Assembly: GCA_036311285.1 (NCBI GenBank)
Contig: JAXJQF010000130.1
Coordinates: 1-16,431, forward strand
Reading direction: 5' to 3'
DNA: 16,431 nucleotides
Source: JAXJQF01 sp036311285
Lineage (GTDB): Bacteria; Pseudomonadota; Gammaproteobacteria; Enterobacterales; Succinivibrionaceae
Shown in pieces: positions 1 through 5,923 of the stretch (position 1 is its first letter; the number at the start of each line of letters is the position of its first letter). The translations under genes were made by a program, and so were the position numbers. Under the pieces are notes generated by a model. It did not search any database. It was not told where the DNA came from and was given only the letters and a program-made list of their open reading frames with translations.

Positions 1-94
1 ATTATTTTGTTGTTTGATATATAAGGGGTTAGAGAGAATCTAGATTATGAAGTAAGATGGAAAAGTGTAAAACTCCCGTGTGTATAAAAAATAT

Positions 95-122
95 TTGTAT
101 TTTTTTTAAATAGGAGTATAAT
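95..122 (+). promoter_or_regulatory. Predicted sigma-70 promoter for the 159-560 gene
   Basis: TTGTAT at 95-100 and a perfect TATAAT at 117-122 are separated by 16 bp. Transcription would begin near 129, about 30 nt before the ATG at 159. This places the ATG at 121 inside the -10 box, so the five-codon frame starting there is probably not translated. Confidence 0.5.
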
Positions 123-158
123 GTATATCAATTATTGATATTACATGAGACTTTTAAT

Positions 159-560
159 ATGTTAAGAAATTTAATTTGGATTTTATTCAGTTTAAAACCT
201 TCGTATTATTTTAGACATTTTATTTTAATTTCACCATTGACATTGTATATCTTATTTCATATTCCTTTGTTAGATAAGGTAACTCATTCGGTAATAAACT
301 TGAATTATGTAGAAAGTGTTGTTTATATATCTATAAGCTGGTTACTTTATCCATTCTCTAGATTTGTTTACGAAATCACAGTTAATTGGTTAACAGGTGG
401 CCATGTATTGATTGTTAATGGTTTACTTTGGTTATTCGTAAAACTCTTTACTATGGGACTTTGTTTGACGTTTGCTGTAGTTTTAGCTCCGATTGCATGG
501 ATTTATTTATACTGTTATTTTAAGTTCGGTGAAGGAAGAGGCGATTATAATTGTAATTAG
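159..560 (+). CDS. Small integral membrane protein, function not recognised
   Basis: A 133-residue hydrophobic protein I cannot assign to a named family. It reads as about three to four membrane segments: one near the N-terminus (ILISPLTLYILF region), one around VVYISISWLLYPF, and a long hydrophobic stretch running through the C-terminal half up to WIYLYCYF. It ends in a short polar tail. The phrase LYPFSRFVYE followed by a hydrophobic segment resembles uncharacterised small membrane proteins of other gammaproteobacteria; this is recollection, not a search result. The ATG at 159 is preferred because a GAG-type ribosome site lies about 10 nt upstream and the promoter at 95-122 would start the mRNA near 129. 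A TTG at 135 in the same frame would add eight residues but has no ribosome site at useful spacing. It stands alone, upstream of the repeat and toxin-antitoxin region. An immunity or accessory role would be speculation. Confidence 0.6.
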   Translation: MLRNLIWILFSLKPSYYFRHFILISPLTLYILFHIPLLDKVTHSVINLNYVESVVYISISWLLYPFSRFVYEITVNWLTGGHVLIVNGLLWLFVKLFTMGLCLTFAVVLAPIAWIYLYCYFKFGEGRGDYNCN

Positions 561-666
561 CAATACTTATTTATATGCAACAATCCGAAGAAAATATATT
601 TCCCATGAATTGATCTAAATTATTATAGGTAGTATTTTTAGGCATGTTTCGTTTCTGGAATGAGTT

Positions 667-717
667 ATGTCAGAGAGGTGTAGAATTAAGATATTCTAGG
701 ACTGAACAAGTCTGGAT
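667..717 (+). repeat. Repeat copy 1 (diverged)
   Basis: First of three direct copies of a repeat whose core ends in TCTAGGAC. Positions 670-702 match copy 2 at 26 of 33 positions and copy 3 at 27 of 33. Similarity to copy 2 continues past the core with one indel: GAACAAGTCTGGAT here against GAAGAGTCAGGAT there. Copies 1 and 2 are exactly 64 bp apart. Confidence 0.55.
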
Positions 718-730
718 TTCCGAAAGGTTG

Positions 731-782
731 GTTTGAGAGTAGTGTAAGATTAATATAGTCTAGGACAAAGAAGAGTCAGGAT
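731..782 (+). repeat. Repeat copy 2, left border of the vapD/relB segment
   Basis: The core at 734-766 matches copy 3 at 32 of 33 positions, the only difference being G758 against T1650. The 36-nt version starting with GTTTGAGAG has the length and opening of type II CRISPR repeats. However, similarity to copy 1 runs on into what would be spacer, and no array follows. Immediately after the core begins a coding fragment (764-856) that lacks a start codon. Confidence 0.65.
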
Positions 783-856
783 CGTTTGTTAGTAACGATA
801 ATTTTAATTTTGATGAATACTTGAAAAAAGAAAGACAAAAGTTTTTTGATGTTTAA
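764..856 (+). pseudogene. 5'-truncated coding fragment upstream of vapD
   Basis: This is an open frame of 30 codons with no good start codon, preceded directly by TAG at the end of repeat copy 2. The translation is protein-like and polar, ending in NFDEYLKKERQKFFDV before the stop. It looks like the C-terminal end of a small antitoxin-type or other charged protein whose 5' part has been replaced by the repeat. It ends 25 nt before vapD. In Haemophilus influenzae the VapX antitoxin gene lies directly upstream of vapD, so a vapX remnant is one possibility, but no residue-level similarity to VapX could be checked. It may also be a chance open frame. Confidence 0.35.
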
Positions 857-881
857 AATGTTTAATCAAAAGGGGGAAATT

Positions 882-1169
882 ATGTACGCAATAGCTTTTG
901 ATCTCAACGTTGATGATCTAAGAAAGTACTATGGCGAGCCGTATAATTCTGCTTATGACGAAATTCGCAAAGACTTAGAAGATCTAGGTTTTGAGTTGAT
1001 GCAAGGTAGTGTTTATCTGTCTACAAACGAAAAAGACTCGCTAACTAGCGTGTATAAGGCAATCAATAAACTTTCTAAAATTGATTGGTTTAAGAAGTCT
1101 GTTCGTGATATTAGAGCTTTTAAAGTTGAAGATTGCTCAGATTTTACAGAAGTTGTTAAATCTGAGTAA
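882..1169 (+). CDS. vapD: VapD-like endoribonuclease, toxin of a toxin-antitoxin system
   Basis: A 95-residue protein with the hallmark VapD N-terminus MYAIAFDL and the C-terminal SVRDIRAFKVEDCSDFTE block, very close in pattern to Haemophilus influenzae VapD. VapD proteins have a ferredoxin-like fold related to Cas2 and act as mRNA-cleaving RNases; in H. influenzae VapD is the toxin of VapXD. Asp7, at the end of the first strand, corresponds to the conserved acidic residue of the family. The start at ATG 882 is chosen because AGGGGGA at 871-877 is a strong ribosome site. An upstream in-frame TTG at 846 would add 12 residues that do not fit the family. No intact antitoxin gene precedes it, only the fragment at 764-856. 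An RHH antitoxin gene follows 107 nt downstream, but it more likely belongs with the truncated toxin after it. Whether VapD is controlled by any antitoxin here is unknown. Confidence 0.88.
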   Translation: MYAIAFDLNVDDLRKYYGEPYNSAYDEIRKDLEDLGFELMQGSVYLSTNEKDSLTSVYKAINKLSKIDWFKKSVRDIRAFKVEDCSDFTEVVKSE

Positions 1170-1218
1170 ATCAGGGCGATTGTACGCGAGTTCGTCTATT
1201 TGTGTAAGCATTAAGAAT

Positions 1219-1239
1219 ATACAATAATATATATTGTAT
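1219..1239. promoter_or_regulatory. Probable autoregulatory operator of the antitoxin gene
   Basis: A perfect inverted repeat, ATACAATA and TATTGTAT with a 5-nt centre, lies 38 nt before the antitoxin start. RHH antitoxins of the RelB/DinJ group normally bind such palindromes in their own promoters, so this is the likely operator. The assignment is by position and symmetry only. Confidence 0.45.
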
Positions 1240-1276
1240 TCATAATTAATACAAACGTTATAACAAAGGGGGGTAT

Positions 1277-1534
1277 ATGCCTACATCAACATTGAGCACT
1301 AGAGTTAATGCTCAAGATAAAGATTATTTTTTAAAAATGTGTGAAGAGTTAGGAGTATCGGCAAGTACTGCACTTAATATGTTCGTCAAAAAATGTATTC
1401 GAGAAGGTTCTATTTTAGGTATTGAATTAGAAGTCCGTGATGAAAATGGATTTACAACACAAGATGTTGAATATCTATTAGAAAGCATTGAGCAAATCAA
1501 GAATGGTGATGTAATTGAATATAAAGTGAATTAA
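1277..1534 (+). CDS. RelB/DinJ-family ribbon-helix-helix antitoxin
   Basis: An 85-residue protein with the ribbon-helix-helix pattern of RelB/DinJ antitoxins. The strand STLSTRVNAQDKD is followed by a helix ending in LGVSASTALNMFVKKC, with the typical turn, then an acidic, partly disordered C-terminal toxin-binding tail (EYLLESIEQIKNGDVIEYKVN). RelB/DinJ dimers bind operator DNA through the N-terminal strand and wrap a RelE/YoeB-like toxin with the tail. Ribosome site GGGGGG at 1268-1273 supports ATG 1277. The gene's stop is followed 2 nt later by the start of a YoeB/RelE-like frame that is truncated (1537-1680), so the antitoxin may now lack an active local partner. The palindrome at 1219-1239 is a plausible self-repression site. 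An orphan antitoxin can persist as a regulator or as protection against a related incoming toxin. Confidence 0.85.
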   Translation: MPTSTLSTRVNAQDKDYFLKMCEELGVSASTALNMFVKKCIREGSILGIELEVRDENGFTTQDVEYLLESIEQIKNGDVIEYKVN

Positions 1535-1536
1535 AG

Positions 1537-1680
1537 ATGAATGTATTGTTTTCGGCAAATGCTTGGCACGAATTTAATGAGATTAAAGAAAATTCAATCT
1601 TAGGTAAAAGTATTCGTGCAACGTCTGAGAGTAGTGTAAGATTAATATATTCTAGGACTTCGCCATTCAAAATTTTGTAA
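1537..1680 (+). pseudogene. Truncated YoeB/RelE-type toxin gene
   Basis: The frame begins 2 nt after the antitoxin stop, as expected for a toxin gene in an antitoxin-toxin pair. Its first residues, MNVLFSANAWHEFNEIKEN, resemble the start of Txe/YoeB-like RelE-superfamily toxins (pattern: hydrophobic strand, S..AW..). Full-length relatives are about 84-90 residues; this frame stops after 47. From codon 30 on it is made of repeat copy 3 (1623-1658), so the toxin reading frame runs into the repeat and loses the catalytic C-terminal part. A short stretch after the repeat (TSPFKIL, stop, MPK) could be a decayed remnant of the central PF-x-G-x-G-x-PE region, but this is weak. Either the gene was broken by insertion or recombination at the repeat, or it is a chance frame. 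The toxin-like start right after an intact antitoxin favours the first. Confidence 0.5.
1623..1658 (+). repeat. Repeat copy 3, inside the truncated toxin frame
   Basis: A direct copy of the repeat seen at 731-766, with 32 of 33 core bases identical (1626-1658). It is read in frame by the truncated toxin as ESSVRLIYSRT. Together with copy 2 it flanks an 856-bp segment (767-1622) containing vapD and the antitoxin gene. Confidence 0.65.
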
Positions 1681-1797
1681 ATGCCAAAATAAATATGTCA
1701 GTTTTCGCCAAGTTGAAATTGTAATTAGTAAGTCCTTTTCAAAAAGGAAATATCTCTAAATTGTATAATAAGGAACCTAACTGAGTTAGTTAATGTG

Positions 1798-1830
1798 AAT
1801 TGTTCGGATATTACGAACAATTAATTTTCT
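1798..1830 (+). terminator. Rho-independent terminator after the toxin-antitoxin region
   Basis: Perfect 9-bp arms AATTGTTCG (1798-1806) and CGAACAATT (1814-1822) enclose a 7-nt loop and are followed by AATTTTCTT. The T-rich tail is on the plus strand only. Confidence 0.55.
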
Positions 1831-1858
1831 TGAGATTAAATCGGTAATTATGTACTAT
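1830..1858 (+). promoter_or_regulatory. Predicted promoter of the BspA-like gene
   Basis: TTGAGA at 1830-1835 and TACTAT at 1853-1858 are separated by 17 bp. The start would be near 1865, giving a leader of about 50 nt before ATG 1917. Confidence 0.45.
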
Positions 1859-1916
1859 AGGTCGGAATAATTAAAAAAATAGCATTGAAGGATAAATAAA
1901 TGAGGATTACATACCT

Positions 1917-2981
1917 ATGGAATTCATTAAGAGGTTTTTAGCTAATGTAGGACTATACACTCCAACTTGTGATAACAGAAATCCGATTCTTAACTCACCT
2001 AAGGATATAACTAGAAAATTGATTAATGATATTGTTAATAATAATTTAGATTCATTAACGATTAACTATGAGTTTACAAGAAAGCGATTAGATAAAGAAA
2101 AAGATTCATCCTGGGAAAAAGAACTGTATCGAACAAATCCTTTTTGGAAGGCTAATCGAAAAAAAGAACTTAAACGTATAGAGTTTGAAATCATTTTAGG
2201 TAAAAAAGTACGTTCTCTTGTAGCGGCTTTTATGAATATGAAAAGTTTAGAGTACGTAAATTTGAAGGATACTTCTAATGTTACGGATATGAGCTATATG
2301 TTTTCTTTTGCTGAATCTTTTAATCAGCCAATTGAAAACTGGGATACTTCTAACGTTACTGATATGAGTTGTATGTTTAGCGGTGCGTACTCATTTAATC
2401 AGCCTATAGGAAATTGGAATACCTCCAAAGTAACTGATATGAGTCATATGTTTTCTTTTACTGACTCTTTTAATCAATCAATTGCAAAGTGGGATACATC
2501 AAATGTTACAGACATGAGTTTTATGTTTCATTTTGCAGAATCTTTTAATCAACCTATTGGTAACTGGGATACATCAAAGGTTTGTTGTATGATGTTTATG
2601 TTCGGTGATGCTTATTCATTTAATCAACCTATCGGCAGTTGGAATACCTCAAACGTTGATGATATGAGTCATATGTTCAGTGGAGCTAGTTCTTTTAATC
2701 AGCCAATCGATAGTTGGGATACCTCTGGTGTTGATGATATGAGTTACATGTTCAGTGATGCTACTTCCTTCAATCAGCCAATTGGCAATTGGGATACCTC
2801 TAATGTTGAGGATATGAGTTATATGTTCAGTGGAGCAAGTTCCTTCAATCAGCCAATTAACAACTGGAATACCTTTATGGTTAAGAATATAGATAACATG
2901 TTTGAAGAGGCTACTGCATACAGTTATCCGATATTGGAAAAGTCGCAGTATAGACGTAAAAAAAGTACGAAAAGTGCATAA
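1917..2981 (+). CDS. BspA-like (DUF285) repeat protein without signal peptide
   Basis: A 354-residue protein. Residues 1-117 are charged, have no recognised domain and carry no hydrophobic leader. Residues about 118-340 are nine tandem 25-residue units of the BspA-like leucine-rich-repeat type (DUF285), pattern W[DN]TS.V.DMS.MF..A.SFNQPI.N. Units 1 to 8 are good and unit 9 (WNTFMVKNIDNMF) is degenerate. A basic tail (YRRKKSTKSA) ends the protein. Proteins with these repeats are often surface adhesins or lipoproteins in other bacteria and in Mycoplasma and Trichomonas. Here there is no signal peptide, lipobox or anchor, so a cytosolic or non-classically exported role is possible. GAGGA at 1902-1906 serves ATG 1917. 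An ATG at 1900 is in another frame. Own promoter (1830-1858) and terminator (2989-3035) make it a single-gene unit, consistent with a horizontally acquired gene. The function is not known. Confidence 0.75.
   Translation: MEFIKRFLANVGLYTPTCDNRNPILNSPKDITRKLINDIVNNNLDSLTINYEFTRKRLDKEKDSSWEKELYRTNPFWKANRKKELKRIEFEIILGKKVRSLVAAFMNMKSLEYVNLKDTSNVTDMSYMFSFAESFNQPIENWDTSNVTDMSCMFSGAYSFNQPIGNWNTSKVTDMSHMFSFTDSFNQSIAKWDTSNVTDMSFMFHFAESFNQPIGNWDTSKVCCMMFMFGDAYSFNQPIGSWNTSNVDDMSHMFSGASSFNQPIDSWDTSGVDDMSYMFSDATSFNQPIGNWDTSNVEDMSYMFSGASSFNQPINNWNTFMVKNIDNMFEEATAYSYPILEKSQYRRKKSTKSA
2268..2930 (+). repeat. Tandem 75-bp coding repeats
   Basis: About nine in-frame 75-bp units encode the 25-residue BspA-like repeats. 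Later units are also similar at the nucleotide level, for example gatatgagt.atatgttcag recurs near 2660, 2735 and 2810. Such arrays can expand or contract by slippage or recombination in whole codon units. Confidence 0.7.
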
Positions 2982-2988
2982 ATTGATT

Positions 2989-3037
2989 AAAAATACCTTT
3001 TGTAAATGAATTTAATTTATAGCAAAGGTATTTTTAT
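2989..3037 (+). terminator. Terminator of the BspA-like gene
   Basis: The arms AAAAATACCTTT (2989-3000) and AAAGGTATTTTT (3024-3035) are fully complementary. The loop has further AT pairing. A T-run forms the end of the second arm. The hairpin begins 8 nt after the BspA-like stop codon. Confidence 0.7.
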
Positions 3038-3098
3038 AATAAAAGATGTTTTTGATTATATTAGAACGAATCAAACATAAGACACATCACTAAATTAT

Positions 3099-3133
3099 TC
3101 AAAATTGAAAGACAATTCAATTTTGATTTATTT
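3099..3133 (+). terminator. Hairpin with T-rich tail, possible second terminator
   Basis: Perfect 11-bp arms TCAAAATTGAA (3099-3109) and TTCAATTTTGA (3116-3126) with a 6-nt loop are followed by TTTATTTTC. No gene ends just before it in this window. It could back up the terminator at 2989 or be a remnant of a lost gene. Confidence 0.4.
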
Positions 3134-3155
3134 TCATAAGTAAACTTCATATTAG

Positions 3156-3194
3156 AAGCCTGTTATCAGTCATGGAATGACCAATAACGGGCTT
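3156..3194. other. Long hairpin upstream of adk
   Basis: The arms AAGCCTGTTAT and ATAACGGGCTT (one G-T pair) enclose an inner stem GTCAT/ATGAC with a 3-nt loop. It lies just upstream of the likely adk promoter and lacks a strong T-run directly after it. It may be an old terminator or a regulatory structure. Confidence 0.4.
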
Positions 3195-3232
3195 TAACTA
3201 TTCTAATGCTATCTTTTTTACTCATCAAAGTA

Positions 3233-3238
3233 TATAAT
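3233..3238 (+). promoter_or_regulatory. Candidate -10 box of adk
   Basis: A perfect TATAAT 50 nt before the adk start. No good -35 hexamer is present at normal spacing, so this is tentative. Confidence 0.3.
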
Positions 3239-3287
3239 GAACGCATTCGTTTATATTTGTTTTATAATTTTTTTTATAGGTAAGAAA

Positions 3288-3929
3288 ATGCGTATTATTC
3301 TTTTAGGTGCTCCTGGTGCAGGTAAAGGTACACAAGCTCAGTATTTAATGAAGAAGTTTGATATTCCACAAATTTCAACTGGTGACATGTTACGTTCAGC
3401 TATCAAGGCTGGTACACCATTAGGCTTAAAAGCTAAAGAAGTTATGGATAAGGGACAATTAGTATCTGATGATATTATTATTGGTTTAGTTAAGGATCGT
3501 GTTGCTCAAGCTGATTGTGCTAACGGTTTCTTATTAGATGGTTTCCCACGTACAATTCCTCAAGCAGAAGCTTTAGATACAAATAACATTGGTGTTGATG
3601 CAGTAGTAGAAATCTGTGTTCCTGATGAAGAAATTGTTAAGCGTATGAGTGGTCGTCGTGTTCACTTAGCTTCAGGTCGTACATACCACATCGTTTACAA
3701 TCCACCTAAGGTAGAAGGTAAGGATGATGTGACAGGTGAAGACTTAATCATTCGTAAGGATGACGAAGAAGCTACAGTTAAGAGCAGATTAGAAGTTTAC
3801 CATTCTCAAACTGAACCATTAGTTGCTTTCTATGAAAAGAAAGCTGCTAATAATGAATGCAAGTTCGTTAAGGTTGACGGTACAAAGACAGTTGATGAAG
3901 TAAGCGCTGATTTAGATGCTAACTTATAA
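3288..3929 (+). CDS. adk: Adenylate kinase
   Basis: Catalyses ATP + AMP to 2 ADP in the cytosol, setting the adenylate balance. The 213-residue protein aligns end to end with E. coli Adk (214 aa). Visible elements are the P-loop GAPGAGKGT (7-15), AMP-binding STGDMLR (30-36), DGFPRT (84-89), and a LID domain from about 122 to 159 without zinc cysteines, i.e. the Gram-negative type. The ATP/AMP-binding arginines R36, R88, R123, R156 and R167 are all in place. The start at ATG 3288 gives the conserved MRIILLGAPG opening. An upstream in-frame ATG (3237) would add 17 hydrophobic residues, and it sits right after the candidate -10 box. AGG at 3278-3280 is a modest ribosome site. Codon use (TTA, GGT, CGT rich) suits a highly expressed gene. 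It stands alone, with its own terminator at 3956. Confidence 0.97.
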   Translation: MRIILLGAPGAGKGTQAQYLMKKFDIPQISTGDMLRSAIKAGTPLGLKAKEVMDKGQLVSDDIIIGLVKDRVAQADCANGFLLDGFPRTIPQAEALDTNNIGVDAVVEICVPDEEIVKRMSGRRVHLASGRTYHIVYNPPKVEGKDDVTGEDLIIRKDDEEATVKSRLEVYHSQTEPLVAFYEKKAANNECKFVKVDGTKTVDEVSADLDANL

Positions 3930-3955
3930 TAATCAACTCATAAGTTAAATAAAAT

Positions 3956-3990
3956 AAGAGACCTAGGATTTTCCTAGGTTTCTTGTTTTA
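3956..3990. terminator. Bidirectional terminator between adk and sapF
   Basis: A 13-bp stem (3956-3968 with 3972-3984, one G-T pair) with core CCTAGGA/TCCTAGG and a 3-nt loop is followed by TTGTTTTAT on the plus strand. On the minus strand the tail is also T-rich (CTTATTTTATTT). It probably ends adk and the convergent sap operon. Confidence 0.75.
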
Positions 3991-4092
3991 TAATGCAAAA
4001 TTTGTAATTTGGAATGTCATTTGAAGTTTCTTAGACAAAATTAGAACTTGTAAATTAGTCTTGCAAGAGTGAATAAACTAAATTGTTTACGA

Positions 4093-4926
4093 TTAAATTA
4101 TTCTCTTTGATTGAAACTTATATTCATTATCATTACTTTGAATTATACGTTTAGCAATATCAGATCTTGGGGTTTCTAGCACCTTTTTAACTGAACCGTA
4201 CTCCTCAGCTTTCCCTTTATTTAAAATTAGTATTTTATCAGCAAAGTGTTTGATTAAGTCTAGATGGTTTAATGAAATGATTATTGCAGTACCATGCTTC
4301 TTTTGATTATCTAGCAATATGTTCATAAATTTAGATATCAAATGAGTATCAAGATGTTCGATTATTGTATCAACTAATAGAATATGAGAGTTTAGTAAAA
4401 TAGCGTACGCGAATGAAAGTTGTAGTAACTCTAGATGTGGTAGCATGCTAGGATAGCTTTTCATAACAGAGTGTCTTAAACCAACTTGGTCTAAAATTCT
4501 TGTTATTCTTTTGTAACGCTGTTGTTCAGTAAGGTCAGAGTTGATGATTAGAGGTTGTTCAAGGATTTGATAAACCATCAAATGAGGGTTTATGTTACTC
4601 ATAGGATCAGCATGGATCATTTTTATAAAGTTAGCTCGGTCTCTTCTTTCAAATTCCATTAAAGGTTTACCGTAAACCATTATTTTTCCGCTGTCTAATG
4701 GTAGGGTGCCATTGATTAGTCTTAAAAGAGAAGTTTTACCAGAACCAGCATCTCCTGATATAGCTAAAATTTCACCTCTTTTAACCTCAAAGGAGATATC
4801 ATCACAGATCTTAACTTTACGCTTTAAAAATAAAGACTTTCTAACAGTTGTTGTACAACATAAGTTTTCAACCTTTAATAATGGATATTCAGAGTTAGAA
4901 AGGCAGTTAGCATCTAAAATTCCCAT
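4093..4926 (-). CDS. sapF: SapF-like ABC transporter ATPase with degenerate catalytic motifs
   Basis: The second ATPase of the Sap system, placed last in a sapABCDF operon. The 277-residue ABC domain keeps Walker A GDAGSGKT (58-65) and the switch histidine H221. Other motifs have decayed compared with E. coli SapF. The Q-loop MIFQDP is MIHADP (Gln to Ala106). The signature LAPGQ is LPHLE (162-166). The catalytic Glu after Walker B is Thr (VDT, T187). The frame is intact, so this is not a simple pseudogene. ATP could still bind, but hydrolysis at this site is hard to reconcile with the losses. Its ribosome site AAGGAG is inside the last codons of sapD and the gap is 2 nt, implying translational coupling. 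Identity rests on operon position and family resemblance (for example NINP and the LDQVGL helix). Confidence 0.85.
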   Translation of the reverse strand: MGILDANCLSNSEYPLLKVENLCCTTTVRKSLFLKRKVKICDDISFEVKRGEILAISGDAGSGKTSLLRLINGTLPLDSGKIMVYGKPLMEFERRDRANFIKMIHADPMSNINPHLMVYQILEQPLIINSDLTEQQRYKRITRILDQVGLRHSVMKSYPSMLPHLELLQLSFAYAILLNSHILLVDTIIEHLDTHLISKFMNILLDNQKKHGTAIIISLNHLDLIKHFADKILILNKGKAEEYGSVKKVLETPRSDIAKRIIQSNDNEYKFQSKRII

Positions 4927-4928
4927 CG

Positions 4929-5921
4929 TTATTCTCCTTTATCCATGTTTCTTGGAAAATGACATTTGAATGATACATTCTTGTATCTTGTTGTAGGAGG
5001 CGCTTTGTTACATTCTCTGTCAGCATATGGGCATCTTGGCCCTAAGGTACAGCCATTTGGTATTTGAGTTAAATTTGGGTAAAAACCTTTTAAGTCGCCA
5101 AGTTCTGATTTGTTGTCTTTATCGTTTATACTTTTTGTTATATCTAACAAGCTTTCAGTATAAGGATGATGAGGGGTGTTTATTATTGATTGACGAGGTC
5201 CTGACTCAACAATATTTCCACAGTAATATATGTTAATGTAGTCGACAAAGTTTGCAATACTGTTTATTTTGTTTGCAATATATAAAATGGTTACTTGGTT
5301 GTTTTTATTTAGACTATCCAATAAGTGCAAAATTTGAAGCTGGGTAAATGGTGTCATACTGTCAATTGGGTCGTCTGCAATAATGATCTTTGGTTTACAT
5401 GCTAGAGCCATTGCTATAACAATCTTTTGGCAAAGAACTTCAGATAGTTCATTTGGGTAGCAGTTAAAGATATTCTTTGGTTCTTTAATGCCTACTTTAT
5501 GTAAAAGGGTGCTAGCGAAGTTCTTTTTCCAATTAAAAATTTTGTACCATGGTTCAGAGAAGCTCTTATACGAGATTGCTTCTTGCATCTGCTTTAATAT
5601 GGTTTTTCTAGGAGATAAAGACTCACGGCCTTTTTGGAAGATAAGTGAAATATATTTACTTAATAATTTTCTTCTTTCCTTAGTTGTATAGTTAGTTATA
5701 TTTATGTCGTCGATACTAAAATGATCGAACTTTACACGTATATCGTTACCGTGCATTCCTATGATTGCTTTAATTATAGCTGTTTTTCCAGAATGAGACG
5801 GTCCGATTAAAGATGAAATTTCACCTTCATCTAGAGAGATGTCTAAATTTTTACAAATTCTAATTTTAGTATAATTATGTATAACCTTGATACTAAGGTT
5901 TCTAATTTCTAAAAAAGCCAT
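4929..5921 (-). CDS. sapD: SapD-like ABC transporter ATPase with altered catalytic residues
   Basis: A 330-residue ATPase of the oligopeptide/Sap type, the same length as E. coli SapD. The C-terminal oligopeptide-transporter domain is well kept: TPHHPYTESLL (249-259), then C291, GPRCPYADREC with C297 and C304, and C320. This four-cysteine set binds an iron-sulfur cluster in related OppD/DppD proteins. The ATPase core is altered. Walker A is GPSHSGKT (40-47), with His43 for the usual Gly. Gln96 of the Q-loop is present. The signature region is LSEVL (E. coli LTEGE). The Walker B glutamate is Asp184 (IADDP). The switch histidine is Asn217 (IANK). In E. coli, SapD also supports Trk potassium uptake, and the Sap system is linked to antimicrobial peptide resistance and putrescine export. 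Which role applies here is open. Gaps to sapC and sapF are 2 nt. Confidence 0.9.
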   Translation of the reverse strand: MAFLEIRNLSIKVIHNYTKIRICKNLDISLDEGEISSLIGPSHSGKTAIIKAIIGMHGNDIRVKFDHFSIDDINITNYTTKERRKLLSKYISLIFQKGRESLSPRKTILKQMQEAISYKSFSEPWYKIFNWKKNFASTLLHKVGIKEPKNIFNCYPNELSEVLCQKIVIAMALACKPKIIIADDPIDSMTPFTQLQILHLLDSLNKNNQVTILYIANKINSIANFVDYINIYYCGNIVESGPRQSIINTPHHPYTESLLDITKSINDKDNKSELGDLKGFYPNLTQIPNGCTLGPRCPYADRECNKAPPTTRYKNVSFKCHFPRNMDKGE

Positions 5922-5923
5922 CT

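Noticed and set aside
121..138. Five-codon leader peptide overlapping the first gene
   Set aside because: Its ATG lies within a perfect TATAAT box, so it would not be in the transcript from that promoter.
667..782. Possible type II CRISPR remnant: two 36-nt repeats at 64-bp period, one starting GTTTGAGAG, near a Cas2-like gene
   Set aside because: Similarity between the two copies extends into the would-be spacer, the period is short for type II, the third copy is 892 bp away on its own, and no cas9 or cas1 is present. A diverged repeat element fits better.
882..1169. Reading the VapD protein as Cas2
   Set aside because: The MYAIAFDL start and the SVRDIRAF block are VapD features. Cas2 and VapD share a fold, but no cas genes are nearby.
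731..1658. Integron cassette with attC sites
   Set aside because: The repeats lack the inverted core sites of attC (GTTRRRY/RYYYAAC) and no integrase gene is in the window.
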